A stretch of 64,000 nt of DNA from Streptomyces sp. NBC_00576 (GCF_036345175.1 NZ_CP107780.1:8432001-8496000); one strand, 5' to 3'. Positions 7,900 to 15,592 are shown, numbered from the stretch's first letter. A program made the numbers and translations. The notes: a model not told the origin generated them from the letters alone.

Positions 7900-8639
7900 T
7901 GCCCTCGATGCCTTCCGTGAAGCTCGAACTCCTCCCCGCCGTCGACGTCCGAGACGGCCAGGCAGTCCGCCTCGTGCACGGCGAGTCCGGTACGGAGACC
8001 TCGTACGGCTCCCCCCTGGAGGCCGCCCTCGCCTGGCAGCGCTCCGGTGCCGAATGGCTGCACCTGGTCGACCTGGACGCGGCGTTCGGCACCGGCGACA
8101 ACCGCAAGCTGATCGCCGAGGTCGCCGGGGCGATGGACATCAAGGTGGAGCTGTCCGGCGGCATCCGCGACGACGACACGCTGGCCGCGGCCCTCGCCAC
8201 CGGCTGCACCCGGGTGAATCTCGGCACGGCCGCCCTGGAGACCCCGGAGTGGGTCGCCAAGGTCATCGCCGAGCACGGCGACAAGATCGCGGTCGGCCTG
8301 GACGTACGAGGAACCACACTCCGCGGACGCGGCTGGACCCGGGACGGCGGCGACCTCTACGAGACGCTGGAGCGCCTCAACTCCGAGGGCTGCGCACGGT
8401 ATGTCGTGACCGACATCGCCAAGGACGGCACGCTCCAGGGCCCGAACCTGGAGCTGCTCAGGAACGTCTGCGCGGCGACCGACCGGCCCGTCGTCGCCTC
8501 CGGCGGCGTCTCGTCCCTGGACGACCTGCGGGCCATCGCCGAGCTGGTGCCACTCGGTGTCGAGGGCTCCATCGTCGGGAAGGCCCTGTACGCGAAGGCG
8601 TTCACCCTGGAAGAGGCCTTGGAGGCGGTGGCCAAGTGA
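7899..8639 (+). CDS. priA: Bifunctional phosphoribosyl isomerase A (HisA/TrpF)
   Basis: A TIM-barrel isomerase that in actinomycetes acts on both ProFAR (histidine) and PRA (tryptophan). The 246-residue product begins MPSMPSVKLELLPAVDVRDG with Asp16 as one catalytic residue; the second acidic residue is in VVTDIAKDGTLQGPN. The phosphate sites LSGGIRDDD and VASGGVSSLDD are intact. No trpF gene appears anywhere in the window although trpE, trpC, trpB and trpA do, which fits the PriA type. The bifunctionality itself is family knowledge, not something visible in the sequence. TGATG overlap with hisH; four-base overlap with the following RidA gene. Confidence 0.94.
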   Translation: MPSMPSVKLELLPAVDVRDGQAVRLVHGESGTETSYGSPLEAALAWQRSGAEWLHLVDLDAAFGTGDNRKLIAEVAGAMDIKVELSGGIRDDDTLAAALATGCTRVNLGTAALETPEWVAKVIAEHGDKIAVGLDVRGTTLRGRGWTRDGGDLYETLERLNSEGCARYVVTDIAKDGTLQGPNLELLRNVCAATDRPVVASGGVSSLDDLRAIAELVPLGVEGSIVGKALYAKAFTLEEALEAVAK

Positions 8640-9034
8640 GCGACGTACGGCGTGTCACGACCGGTGCGCCCTGGGAGGACACCTTCGGGTACTCCCGCGC
8701 GGTGGAACTGCCGAACGGCTTGGTGCTGGTCTCCGGCTGCACGTCGATAGTGGACGGCCAGATCGCCGGCGGCGGCCCGTACGAGCAGACGGTCAACGCC
8801 TTCAACGTCGCGTTCGCGGCGCTGGAGCAACTGGGTCTCGGGCGCGGCGATGTCGTGCGCACGCGCATGTACATCACCCACGCGCGGGACGTGGACGACG
8901 TCGGGCGCGCTCACAAGGAGCTGTTCGACGCCGTCCGGCCCGCCGCATCCATGATCATCGTCGCCGGCCTCGTGGACCCCAGTCTGGTCGTCGAGGTCGA
9001 GGTGGAAGCGTTCCGAGGGGTGTCCACAGCATGA
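8636..9034 (+). CDS. RidA/YjgF-family protein inside the his operon
   Basis: RidA proteins hydrolyse reactive enamine/imine intermediates made by PLP enzymes. This 132-residue protein starts with GTG at 8636, overlapping the priA stop by four bases, and its stop overlaps the hisF ATG by four. Family features: LPNGLVLVSGCTSI, ALEQLGLGRGDVVRTRMYITHARDVDDV with the conserved Arg, and a C-terminal VDPSLVVEVEVEAF strand. The Arg and Glu that line the ligand pocket appear present. Its position between priA and hisF implies production in step with HisHF, perhaps protecting an unstable imidazole-pathway or aminoacrylate intermediate; that role is inference. Confidence 0.9.
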   Translation: MSDVRRVTTGAPWEDTFGYSRAVELPNGLVLVSGCTSIVDGQIAGGGPYEQTVNAFNVAFAALEQLGLGRGDVVRTRMYITHARDVDDVGRAHKELFDAVRPAASMIIVAGLVDPSLVVEVEVEAFRGVSTA

Positions 9035-9786
9035 CCCTTGCCGTACGAGTCATCCCCTGCCTGGACGTGGACAACGGCCGGGTCGTCAAGGGTGTCAACT
9101 TCCAGAACCTGCGCGACGCGGGCGACCCCGTCGAGATGGCCAAGGTGTACGACGCCGAGGGCGCAGACGAACTGACGTTCCTGGACATCACCGCCTCGTC
9201 GGGCAACCGCGAGACCACCTACGACGTGGTCCGGCGCACCGCCGAGCAGGTGTTCATCCCGCTCACCGTGGGCGGCGGGGTGCGCGCGGCCGAGGACGTC
9301 GACAAGCTGCTGCGCGCCGGCGCCGACAAGGTCGGCGTCAACACGGCCGCCATCGCGCGTCCGGAGCTCATCCGCGAGATCGCCGAGCGGTTCGGCCGAC
9401 AGGTGCTGGTGCTGTCCGTGGACGCCCGCCGCACCGAATCGGGCTCCTTCGAGGTCACCACCCACGGCGGCCGACGCGGTACCGGCATCGATGCCGTCGA
9501 ATGGGCCCACCAGGCCGCCGAACTGGGCGCCGGCGAGATCCTGCTCAACTCGATGGACGCGGACGGCACCAAGGACGGCTACGACATCGAGATGATCGAG
9601 GCCGTACGCAAGCACGTGCGCGTGCCGCTGATCGCCAGCGGGGGAGCGGGGCGGCTGGCCGACTTCGCGCCGGCCGTCGCGGCGGGCGCGGACGCCGTCC
9701 TGGCGGCGTCCGTCTTCCACTTCGGGGATCTGCGGATCGGGCAGGTGAAGGGGGCGCTGCGCGCGGCTGGGCATCCTGTTCGCTGA
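9031..9786 (+). CDS. hisF: Imidazole glycerol phosphate synthase, cyclase subunit
   Basis: TIM-barrel partner of HisH: closes the imidazole ring from PRFAR and ammonia, releasing IGP and AICAR. The 251 residues start MTLAVRVIPCLDVDNGRVVKG with the catalytic Asp11; the second catalytic acid is in NSMDADGTKDGYD. Phosphate-binding loops TVGGGVRAAEDV and ASGGAGRLADF are complete. ATG overlaps the stop of the RidA gene by four bases. It is the last gene of the his operon here; hisG, hisE and a phosphatase are not in the window and hisI follows after a minus-strand gene. Confidence 0.97.
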   Translation: MTLAVRVIPCLDVDNGRVVKGVNFQNLRDAGDPVEMAKVYDAEGADELTFLDITASSGNRETTYDVVRRTAEQVFIPLTVGGGVRAAEDVDKLLRAGADKVGVNTAAIARPELIREIAERFGRQVLVLSVDARRTESGSFEVTTHGGRRGTGIDAVEWAHQAAELGAGEILLNSMDADGTKDGYDIEMIEAVRKHVRVPLIASGGAGRLADFAPAVAAGADAVLAASVFHFGDLRIGQVKGALRAAGHPVR

Positions 9787-9800
9787 CACGCGGTTCTTAG

Positions 9801-9882
9801 GCCGCGGGCCCGGTGGGGGCTGGGCGCGCCCCGCGGCGGAGCCGCAGATCGGATACAGCCCCGCGCCCCTGTCGGGGGCGCG
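9801..9882. repeat. Streptomyces intergenic repeat, type A copy 1
   Basis: GC-rich, partly palindromic stretch after hisF that shares blocks with 15538-15592: GCGGGCCCG, a following CTGG plus CGCG, and CCCCGCGCCCCT closed by GGGCGCG. Such elements are scattered between genes in Streptomyces chromosomes, usually at 3' ends. It can form several stems (GGCGGAGCCGC; CCCCT-gtc-GGGGG) and may help end the hisF transcript. Confidence 0.5.
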
Positions 9883-9896
9883 TTTCCGCGCCCTCC

Positions 9897-10532
9897 TCAG
9901 ATGCCCAGCTGCTTCGACTCGTGCAGCTTTGCGATCGCGTCCTTGTCGCCTTCCAGCTCCACGTCGGCGGCGTTCTGCCGGCCGTATGCGAACAGCAGCA
10001 GCTCGGACGGCTCGCCGGTCACCGTGACCACCGGAGTGCCGCGGTGGGCGACTGCCGTCTGGCCGTCCGGACGGCGCAGCACCAGGCCCGTCGCCGCACC
10101 GCGGCCCGTCAGACGGGCGGTGCGCTCCAGACGGGACCACAGGGCGTCCTGGAAGACCGGGTCCAGTTCGCGGGGCGTCCAGTCGGGCCGCGCCCGGCGT
10201 ACGTCCTCCGTGTGGACGTAGAACTCGACCGTGTTCGACGCCTCGTCGACCTGCTTCAGCGAGAACGGCGAGAAGCGCGGCGGGCCGGTACGGATCAGCT
10301 GGATCAGCTCCTCGTACGGCTTGTCGGCGAACTCCGCCATCACCCGCTCAAGACGGGAGCCGAGCTGCTTGATCAGCAGACCGCCGGCGGCGTCCGGGCG
10401 GCGCTCGCGCACCACCACGTGAGCGGCGAGATCACGGCCCCGCCAGCCCTCGCACAGCGTCGGGGCGTCGGGACCCTCGGTCTCCAACAGGTCGGCGAGA
10501 AGAAGTCGTTCACGCTTCGCGTAGGTAGACAT
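9897..10532 (-). CDS. Maleylpyruvate isomerase/DinB-fold metal-binding protein, TIGR03085 type
   Basis: A 211-residue cytosolic protein, ATG at 10532 (MSTYAKRERLLLADLLETEG). The opening helix, the TLCEGWRGRDLAAHVVVRER segment and the later FYVHTEDVRRARPDW motif place it in the mycothiol-dependent maleylpyruvate isomerase N-terminal family; the three His residues (in AAHVVV and YVHTED) are the expected metal ligands. C-terminal part has the SCP2-like strand pattern seen in this group. Substrate is unknown; many such proteins are thought to use mycothiol. It sits alone on the minus strand between hisF and hisI, so it is not part of either operon. Confidence 0.82.
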   Translation of the reverse strand: MSTYAKRERLLLADLLETEGPDAPTLCEGWRGRDLAAHVVVRERRPDAAGGLLIKQLGSRLERVMAEFADKPYEELIQLIRTGPPRFSPFSLKQVDEASNTVEFYVHTEDVRRARPDWTPRELDPVFQDALWSRLERTARLTGRGAATGLVLRRPDGQTAVAHRGTPVVTVTGEPSELLLFAYGRQNAADVELEGDKDAIAKLHESKQLGI

Positions 10533-10602
10533 GCCAGCAAGCCTACGACCGCCCGCACGGTCCGCCCAATGGACATCCCGCAGGGCTGTCAGTGTGGCGC
10601 GG

Positions 10603-10608
10603 CACAAT
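10603..10608 (+). promoter_or_regulatory. -10-like hexamer CACAAT for hisI (leaderless start)
   Basis: CACAAT lies six bases before the hisI ATG at 10615, and there is no ribosome site between, the arrangement expected for a leaderless transcript whose first base is the A of ATG. Confidence 0.45.
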
Positions 10609-10614
10609 GGCCCC

Positions 10615-11040
10615 ATGACCAGCAGCACGCCCCCGCCCAGCAGGACCGGCGGCCCCAGCCCCCTGGCCCCGGAGATCGCCGCGCGCCTCAAGCGCGGCCC
10701 CGACGGGCTCGTCCCCGCCGTCGCCCAGCAGTACGACACCGGTGAGGTGCTCATGCTCGGCTGGATGGACGACGAGGCGCTGCACCGCACCCTGACCACC
10801 GGCCGCTGCACCTACTGGTCGCGCAGCCGCCAGGAGTACTGGGTCAAGGGCGACACCTCCGGCCACTTCCAGCACGTCAAGTCCGTCGCCCTCGACTGCG
10901 ACGCCGACACCGTGCTCGTCAAGGTCGACCAGGTGGGCGCCGCCTGCCACACCGGCGCGCGGACCTGCTTCGACGCCGACGTCCTGCTCGACGTGTCGTT
11001 CGAGGACGCCGATTCCGGCGTACTCCCACAGGGTCAGTAA
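10615..11040 (+). CDS. hisI: Phosphoribosyl-AMP cyclohydrolase
   Basis: Opens the adenine ring of PR-AMP in the third step of histidine synthesis. 141 residues, without the fused HisE domain of enterobacteria. Motifs: GEVLMLGWMDDEAL, GRCTYWSRSRQEYWVKGDTSGH, then DCDADTVLVKV and ACHTGARTCF, which supply the magnesium-binding Asp residues and zinc-binding Cys residues. The ATG at 10615 follows a -10-like CACAAT by six bases and no Shine-Dalgarno is seen, so initiation may be leaderless. It lies 11 bases before trpE, making hisI-trpE a probable pair that joins the two pathways transcriptionally. Confidence 0.96.
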   Translation: MTSSTPPPSRTGGPSPLAPEIAARLKRGPDGLVPAVAQQYDTGEVLMLGWMDDEALHRTLTTGRCTYWSRSRQEYWVKGDTSGHFQHVKSVALDCDADTVLVKVDQVGAACHTGARTCFDADVLLDVSFEDADSGVLPQGQ

Positions 11041-11051
11041 GGTCAGCCGCC

Positions 11052-12530
11052 ATGGACCTCGAGACCTTCCGCAAGCTGGCCACCGACCGGCGCGTCATCC
11101 CCGTCACCCGCAAGCTCCTCGCCGACGGCGACACCCCGGTGGCGCTCTACCGCAAGCTCGCCGCCGAACGCCCCGGCACCTTCCTGCTGGAGTCCGCCGA
11201 GAACGGTCTCTCCTGGTCCCGCTACTCCTTCGTCGGCGTCCGCTCCAGCGCCACCCTCACGGCCCGCGACGGCCAGGCCCACTGGCTCGGAACCCCGCCC
11301 GTCGGCGTGCCCGTCGAGGGTGACCCGCTCGCCGCCCTGCGCGCCACCATCGAGACCCTCCACACCCCCCACCAGGAGGGCCTGCCGCCCTTCACCGGCG
11401 GCATGGTCGGCTACCTCGGATACGACATCGTGCGCCGCCTGGAGAAGATCGGCCCCGGCGAGCGCGACGACCTCAAGCTGCCCGAGCTGACCATGCTGCT
11501 CACCAGCGACCTGGCCGTCATGGACCACTGGGAGGGCTCGGTCCTGCTGATCGCCAACGCGATCAACCACAACGACCTCGACACGGGCGTCGACGAGGCC
11601 TACGCCGACGCCGTGGCCCGCCTCGACGCCATGCAGGCCGACCTCTCGCGCGCGGTCTCCCAGCCGCCCGCCCAGCTCCCGCCCTCCGAACTCCCCGAGT
11701 ACACGGCCCTGTGGGGCGGCCCCGACTACCAGGTGGCCGTCGAGGACATCAAGGAGCGCATCCGGGCCGGGGAGGCCTTCCAGGTGGTCCCCTCCCAGCG
11801 CTTCGAAACACCGTGCACGGCAAGCGCGTTGGACGTCTACCGGGTCCTGCGCGCCACCAACCCGTCCCCGTACATGTACCTGTTCCGCTTCGACGGGTTC
11901 GACGTCGTCGGATCGTCCCCCGAGGCCCTCGTCAAGGTCGAGGACGGGCGTGCGATGGTGCACCCCATCGCGGGCACCCGGCATCGCGGGGCGACCCCGC
12001 AGGAGGACCAGGCACTGGCCGAGGAACTGCTCGCCGACCCCAAGGAGCGCGCCGAGCACCTCATGCTCGTCGACCTCGGGCGCAACGACCTCGGCCGGGT
12101 CTGCGAGCCAGGCTCCGTCGAGGTCGTCGACTTCATGTCCGTCGAGCGGTACTCGCACGTCATGCACATCGTCTCGACCGTCACCGGCCGCGTGGCACCC
12201 GGCCGCACGGCCTTCGACGTCCTGACGGCCTGCTTCCCGGCCGGCACGCTCTCCGGAGCGCCCAAGCCGCGCGCGATGCAGATCATCGACGAACTGGAGC
12301 CGTCCAGGCGGGGGCTGTACGGCGGCGCCGTCGGCTATCTCGACTTCGCCGGCGACTCCGACACCGCCATCGCCATCCGCACGGCCCTCCTGCGGGACGG
12401 CACGGCCTACGTCCAGGCGGGCGCCGGCGTCGTCGCGGACTCCGACCCGGTCGCGGAGGACAACGAGTGCCGCAACAAGGCGGCGGCGGTCCTGCGCGCG
12501 GTCCACACGGCGAACCGGCTCGGCCAGTAG
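11052..12530 (+). CDS. trpE: Anthranilate synthase component I
   Basis: Converts chorismate and ammonia to anthranilate. 492 residues with FLLESAENG near residue 36, which is the LLES element of the tryptophan feedback pocket, and the chorismate-binding C-terminal domain: NPSPYMYLFRF, HPIAGTRHRG, HLMLVDLGRNDLGRV and FPAGTLSGAPKPRAM. No TrpG amidotransferase is fused or adjacent, so the glutaminase must come from elsewhere. Follows hisI by 11 bases. Paralogues for secondary metabolism exist in Streptomyces, but the location among hisI and the trp genes points to the primary enzyme. Confidence 0.95.
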   Translation: MDLETFRKLATDRRVIPVTRKLLADGDTPVALYRKLAAERPGTFLLESAENGLSWSRYSFVGVRSSATLTARDGQAHWLGTPPVGVPVEGDPLAALRATIETLHTPHQEGLPPFTGGMVGYLGYDIVRRLEKIGPGERDDLKLPELTMLLTSDLAVMDHWEGSVLLIANAINHNDLDTGVDEAYADAVARLDAMQADLSRAVSQPPAQLPPSELPEYTALWGGPDYQVAVEDIKERIRAGEAFQVVPSQRFETPCTASALDVYRVLRATNPSPYMYLFRFDGFDVVGSSPEALVKVEDGRAMVHPIAGTRHRGATPQEDQALAEELLADPKERAEHLMLVDLGRNDLGRVCEPGSVEVVDFMSVERYSHVMHIVSTVTGRVAPGRTAFDVLTACFPAGTLSGAPKPRAMQIIDELEPSRRGLYGGAVGYLDFAGDSDTAIAIRTALLRDGTAYVQAGAGVVADSDPVAEDNECRNKAAAVLRAVHTANRLGQ

Positions 12531-12634
12531 GCGGTTTCCTGGCCGCGTTCTGGCCATTTCCTGCCCATGAGTGTCCGAATGGGGCGCTTCTCACGTGAGC
12601 CCCGGGTGCCGGTTCACCCGGGGTTGGGGCGATA

Positions 12635-13282
12635 GTGGGGTACGTGACAGCCGTACCCGTACCTTCCGCACGTTCCGAAGCCCCCCTTCCCGGCCGGGCC
12701 GGCCGGCTCAGCCTTGCCGTCGCCCTGCTGGCCGGTGCGCTCGGCGCGGCCGTCGCGCTGCTCGCCACCCGCCAGCGCTGGTCGGAGGGCACCGCGACCG
12801 TGGCCGGCGGCGCCTTCCCGCTGACCGCCAGGGGCAGTGACGTCACGGGCGTGCCCGCGGCCCTCGCCATAGTGGGCCTCGCCGCGCTCGTCGCCGTCTT
12901 CGCCGTCCGCCGCTCCGGCCGCCTCCTGGTCGCCGGACTGCTCGCGCTGTCCGGCGCGGGTACGGTCGCCGCGGCCGTTCTCGGCGCCTCCGACAGCTCC
13001 GCGCTCGACGAGAAGGCCGCGCAGGCCACCGGCGACACCGCGGCCACCGTGAACACCCTCAGCCACACCCCCTGGCCGTACGCGGCCGCCGTCGGCGGTG
13101 CGCTGATCCTCCTCGCTGGACTCCTCGCCCTGCGCTACGGCAGGCTGTGGCCCACCATGTCCGGCCGCTACGAGCGCGGTGGCACCCCGCGTCCGCGCCC
13201 CCGGGCGAGAGCCGTCGACCCCGACCGGCCCGAGGAGATCTGGAAGGCCCTGGACCGGGGCGAGGACCCGACGGGGGCGTAG
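12635..13282 (+). CDS. Tryptophan-locus membrane protein, TIGR02234 type
   Basis: A 215-residue membrane protein placed about 100 bases after trpE. Four helices are visible: LAVALLAGALGAAVALLAT, GVPAALAIVGLAALVAVFAV, LLVAGLLALSGAGTVAAAVLG, and YAAAVGGALILLAGLLALRYG, with a polar segment between helices 1 and 2 and a charged tail ending in PEEIWKALDRGEDPTGA. This matches the actinobacterial trp-associated family, whose function is unknown. GTG at 12635 is used; GTG at 12644 is equally plausible since both have a G-run 4-5 bases upstream. Possible role in tryptophan or intermediate transport or regulation is only guessed from position. Confidence 0.85.
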   Translation: MGYVTAVPVPSARSEAPLPGRAGRLSLAVALLAGALGAAVALLATRQRWSEGTATVAGGAFPLTARGSDVTGVPAALAIVGLAALVAVFAVRRSGRLLVAGLLALSGAGTVAAAVLGASDSSALDEKAAQATGDTAATVNTLSHTPWPYAAAVGGALILLAGLLALRYGRLWPTMSGRYERGGTPRPRPRARAVDPDRPEEIWKALDRGEDPTGA

Positions 13283-13504
13283 GCGCTCCGCTGGAAGGGC
13301 GGTGCGGTTTCTGCGGGCCCTCGGGGCGTGGTACAGCCGCATCTGACTTCACCAGGCCTGCATTGCGGAGGGACTCGCTGGGTTGACCCCCGGGGTCCCC
13401 CGCACGCGCGCGTGCGGGACAATCGAGGAACTGATGGACGACGAGCTTCCGGCTCGCCACGTCCTGTATTCAACAACCAGCAACTCAGCAACGAGGAGCA
13501 AGTC

Positions 13505-13759
13505 ATGGCGGGCACTAGCCACGGTCACACTTTGGCCGCCTGGACCGGCGTCACCATCGCCATCATCGGTTTCTGCGTATCGGGCGCCTTCATGGTGATG
13601 GCCGAGCCGCTGGGCTTCTGGGCCGGCATGGTGATCGTGGTCCTCGGCGGTGTCGTCGGCTGGATCATGGCCGCGATGGGCCTCGGCAAGCAGAAGCCGA
13701 CCACCCAGGGCCGCCAGGGTCACAAGGTCGCGGGCGAACCGGCGGGTGCCGAGAGCTGA
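13505..13759 (+). CDS. HGxxPAAW-type small membrane protein
   Basis: 84 residues, ATG at 13505 preceded by GAGGAGC. The N-terminus MAGTSHGHTLAAW carries the family signature (HGHTLAAW). Two membrane helices follow, TGVTIAIIGFCVSGAFMVMA and FWAGMVIVVLGGVVGWIMAAMGL, then a basic/polar tail. It is the second of three membrane ORFs between trpE and trpC. Function is unknown. The 222-base stretch before it holds no other convincing gene; a short hairpin (CCCGCACGCGCGCGTGCGGG) followed by GACAAT at 13418 could mark a promoter. Confidence 0.85.
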   Translation: MAGTSHGHTLAAWTGVTIAIIGFCVSGAFMVMAEPLGFWAGMVIVVLGGVVGWIMAAMGLGKQKPTTQGRQGHKVAGEPAGAES

Positions 13760-13790
13760 ACCCCGTAGGGGACCGGTTTTCAGACTGGCA

Positions 13791-13824
13791 GGGGCGGCCC
13801 CGGCGAAAGCGCCGGGGCCGCCCC
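13791..13824 (+). terminator. Strong hairpin after the HGxxPAAW gene
   Basis: A perfect 15-bp inverted repeat (13791-13805 with 13810-13824) and a four-base AAAG loop, 31 bases after the stop at 13759. No T-tract follows, as is usual for Streptomyces terminators. Confidence 0.7.
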
Positions 13825-13853
13825 TCGCGCGTGCACGCCCCGCAGGGGGCAGA

Positions 13854-14303
13854 ATGCGTGGGGTGAACACCGAGCGGGCTCAGCAGGGCGTGTCGTCGGG
13901 CGCCGGTGCCGTCGTGGGACGGGTGGCCGTGCCCGCCGGGGTGCTCGCGGCCGTCGTCGGGGCCTTCGCCTACGTCGGGACGGTCGACCCCAACGAACCC
14001 GGCCACTACCCCGTGTGCCCGCTCCTGCGGCTGACTGGCGTGTACTGCCCCGGCTGCGGCGGTCTGCGCAGCGCCTACGCCTTCGTGCACGGGGACTGGG
14101 TTACGGCCCTCGGGGCCAACGCGCTCGCCGTGGCGGGATACGTGGCCTTCGCCGCCCTGTGGGCCGTATGGGTGGTCCGCGCGGTGCGCGGGCGGCCGAT
14201 GCGGATCGACCTCGGGCCGGTGCAGCTGTGGAGTCTTGGAGCGTTGCTGCTGGTCTTCACGGTTGTCCGGAACCTGCCGTTCGGTGGCTGGCTTCACCCT
14301 TGA
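13854..14303 (+). CDS. DUF2752 membrane protein
   Basis: 149 residues; ATG at 13854 with CAGGGGGC about four bases upstream (GTG at 13863 is an alternative). The family signature CPLLRLTGVYCPGCGGLRSAY is intact, with the CPGCGG cysteine motif. Three to four helices: VAVPAGVLAAVVGAFAYVG, ALGANALAVAGYVAFAALWAVWVV, and LWSLGALLLVFTVVRNLPFG. Third membrane protein between trpE and trpC. Function unknown; the Cys-rich loop suggests redox or metal chemistry at the membrane, but this is not established. Confidence 0.85.
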   Translation: MRGVNTERAQQGVSSGAGAVVGRVAVPAGVLAAVVGAFAYVGTVDPNEPGHYPVCPLLRLTGVYCPGCGGLRSAYAFVHGDWVTALGANALAVAGYVAFAALWAVWVVRAVRGRPMRIDLGPVQLWSLGALLLVFTVVRNLPFGGWLHP

Positions 14304-14391
14304 TCAAATGGTGGATGTCCAGGTAGTGGGACCGGTGTCAACCGGATGTGAGGGGCGTGCCCTCCTCCGGATACCATCGGAGTGACCAGCT

Positions 14392-14438
14392 TTGACAGTT
14401 TGTGCAGCTTCCACGCTGTGAATGGTTTGAACAGTCAA
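14392..14438 (+). promoter_or_regulatory. Inverted repeat in the trpC leader
   Basis: TTGACAGTT (14392-14400) and AACAGTCAA (14430-14438) form a near-perfect inverted repeat around a 29-base loop, ending 30 bases before the trpC GTG. It could be an operator or a leader RNA stem. No run of Trp codons or competing stem is visible, so a classical attenuator is not supported. Confidence 0.3.
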
Positions 14439-14468
14439 CCGCCTACCGTCTGGAAGGGGGCCGCTCGC

Positions 14469-15278
14469 GTGAGTGTGCTCGACGAGATCATCGACGGAGT
14501 CCGTGCCGACCTCGCGGAGCGGCAGGCGCGCGTCAGCCTCGACGAGCTCAAGGAGCGCGCGGCGAAGGCTCCCGCCGCCAAGGACGGGATCGCCGCACTG
14601 CGCGGCGACGGCGTCAAGGTCATCTGCGAGGTCAAGCGGTCCAGCCCGTCCAAGGGCGCGCTGTCGGCGATCGCCGACCCGGCCGGCCTCGCGGCGGACT
14701 ACGAGGCGGGCGGCGCGGCGGTCATCTCCGTCCTCACCGAACAGCGCCGCTTCGGCGGCTCGCTGGCGGACCTGGAGGCGGTGCGCGCCCGGGTGGACAT
14801 CCCGGTGCTGCGCAAGGACTTCATCGTCACGTCGTACCAGCTGTGGGAGGCGCGGGCGTACGGGGCCGATCTGGTCCTGCTGATCGTCGCGGCCCTCGAC
14901 CAGCCCGCCCTGGAGTCCCTCATCGAGCGCGCCGAGTCCATCGGGCTCACCCCGATCGTCGAGGTGCACGACGAGGACGAGGTCGAGCGGGCGGTGGACG
15001 CGGGAGCCCGGATCATCGGTGTCAACGCGCGCGACCTGAAGACCCTGGAGGTCGACCGCTCCACGTTCGAGCGGGTCGCTCCCGAGATCCCCGACAGCAT
15101 CGTCAAGATCGCCGAGTCCGGTGTCCGTGGCCCGCACGATCTGATCGCGTACGCCAACGCGGGCGCCGACGCGGTGCTGGTGGGCGAGTCCCTGGTCACC
15201 GGCCGCGATCCCAAGTCCGCGGTGTCCGACCTGGTGGCCGCCGGGGAGCATCCCGCGCTGCGGCACGGCCGCGGCTGA
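14469..15278 (+). CDS. trpC: Indole-3-glycerol-phosphate synthase
   Basis: TIM-barrel enzyme converting CdRP to indole-3-glycerol phosphate. 269 residues from GTG 14469, chosen because GGAAGGGGG lies upstream at a good distance and the sequence begins VSVLDEIIDGVRADLAERQ as in other TrpC proteins. Catalytic elements are all present: CEVKRSSPSKG, VLTEQRRFGGSLADL, VLRKDFIVTSYQ, IIGVNARDLKTLEVD and IAESGVRGPHDL. No fused TrpF. It is followed by trpM, trpB and trpA on the same strand. Confidence 0.96.
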   Translation: MSVLDEIIDGVRADLAERQARVSLDELKERAAKAPAAKDGIAALRGDGVKVICEVKRSSPSKGALSAIADPAGLAADYEAGGAAVISVLTEQRRFGGSLADLEAVRARVDIPVLRKDFIVTSYQLWEARAYGADLVLLIVAALDQPALESLIERAESIGLTPIVEVHDEDEVERAVDAGARIIGVNARDLKTLEVDRSTFERVAPEIPDSIVKIAESGVRGPHDLIAYANAGADAVLVGESLVTGRDPKSAVSDLVAAGEHPALRHGRG

Positions 15279-15286
15279 TCTCCCGC

Positions 15287-15292
15287 TAGAGT
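15287..15292 (+). promoter_or_regulatory. -10-like hexamer TAGAGT before trpM
   Basis: TAGAGT ends eight bases before the trpM ATG at 15301 and no ribosome site is present, suggesting a separate, possibly leaderless promoter for trpM-trpB-trpA inside the trp region. Confidence 0.4.
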
Positions 15293-15300
15293 TGCCCTCG

Positions 15301-15474
15301 ATGACACTCACCCTGACACCCATGGACCGGTACGCCCGCCTCGCGCGCGGCTGCCGACCCCGCGGCTGCCGCGCGCCCGCGCGGCGCGTGCATGGGCGGC
15401 GGGTTCGATATGTCATCGGGGACGAGCCGGGACAGGTCAACGGCATGCGATGGCCCTGCGGGGCTTGGCGCTAG
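15301..15474 (+). CDS. trpM: Tryptophan biosynthesis modulator TrpM
   Basis: A 57-residue, strongly basic protein between trpC and trpB that begins MTLTLTPMDRYARLARGC and is rich in Arg and Cys (GCRPRGCRAPARR), ending in GMRWPCGAWR. Position, length and sequence fit the small trpX/trpM gene of Streptomyces coelicolor, reported to modulate tryptophan synthesis and differentiation. ATG at 15301 follows a -10-like TAGAGT; a TTG at 15292 would add three residues. It lacks known domains. The two Trp codons are at its very end, so it is not an obvious attenuator leader peptide. Confidence 0.75.
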   Translation: MTLTLTPMDRYARLARGCRPRGCRAPARRVHGRRVRYVIGDEPGQVNGMRWPCGAWR

Positions 15475-15537
15475 GGATGCGGCTCGTCTGATCTGGGCTG
15501 CGCCCTGCGCTGAGCGCTTCGCGAGGGGTAGTTCTTT

Positions 15538-15592
15538 GGCTGCGGGCCCGTTGTGGCTGGTCGCGCAGTTCCCCGCGCCCCTAGAGGGCGCG
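15538..15592. repeat. Streptomyces intergenic repeat, type A copy 2
   Basis: The 233-base gap between trpM and trpB contains GCGGGCCCG, TGGCTGGTCGCG and CAGTTCCCCGCGCCCCT followed by GGGCGCG. It shares these blocks with 9801-9882 after hisF. This motif recurs in intergenic DNA across Streptomyces; its placement inside an operon may reduce or process the trpM-trpB transcript. Confidence 0.5.

Noticed and set aside
13434..13598. Small ORF (MDDELPARHVLYS...) overlapping the HGxxPAAW gene
   Set aside because: It overlaps the well-supported gene in another frame, has no ribosome site and becomes low-complexity after the overlap begins.
15301..15474. trpM region as a Trp attenuator leader peptide
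   Set aside because: Trp codons are few and at the very end, no alternative terminator/antiterminator pair is evident, and the product resembles the known TrpM protein.
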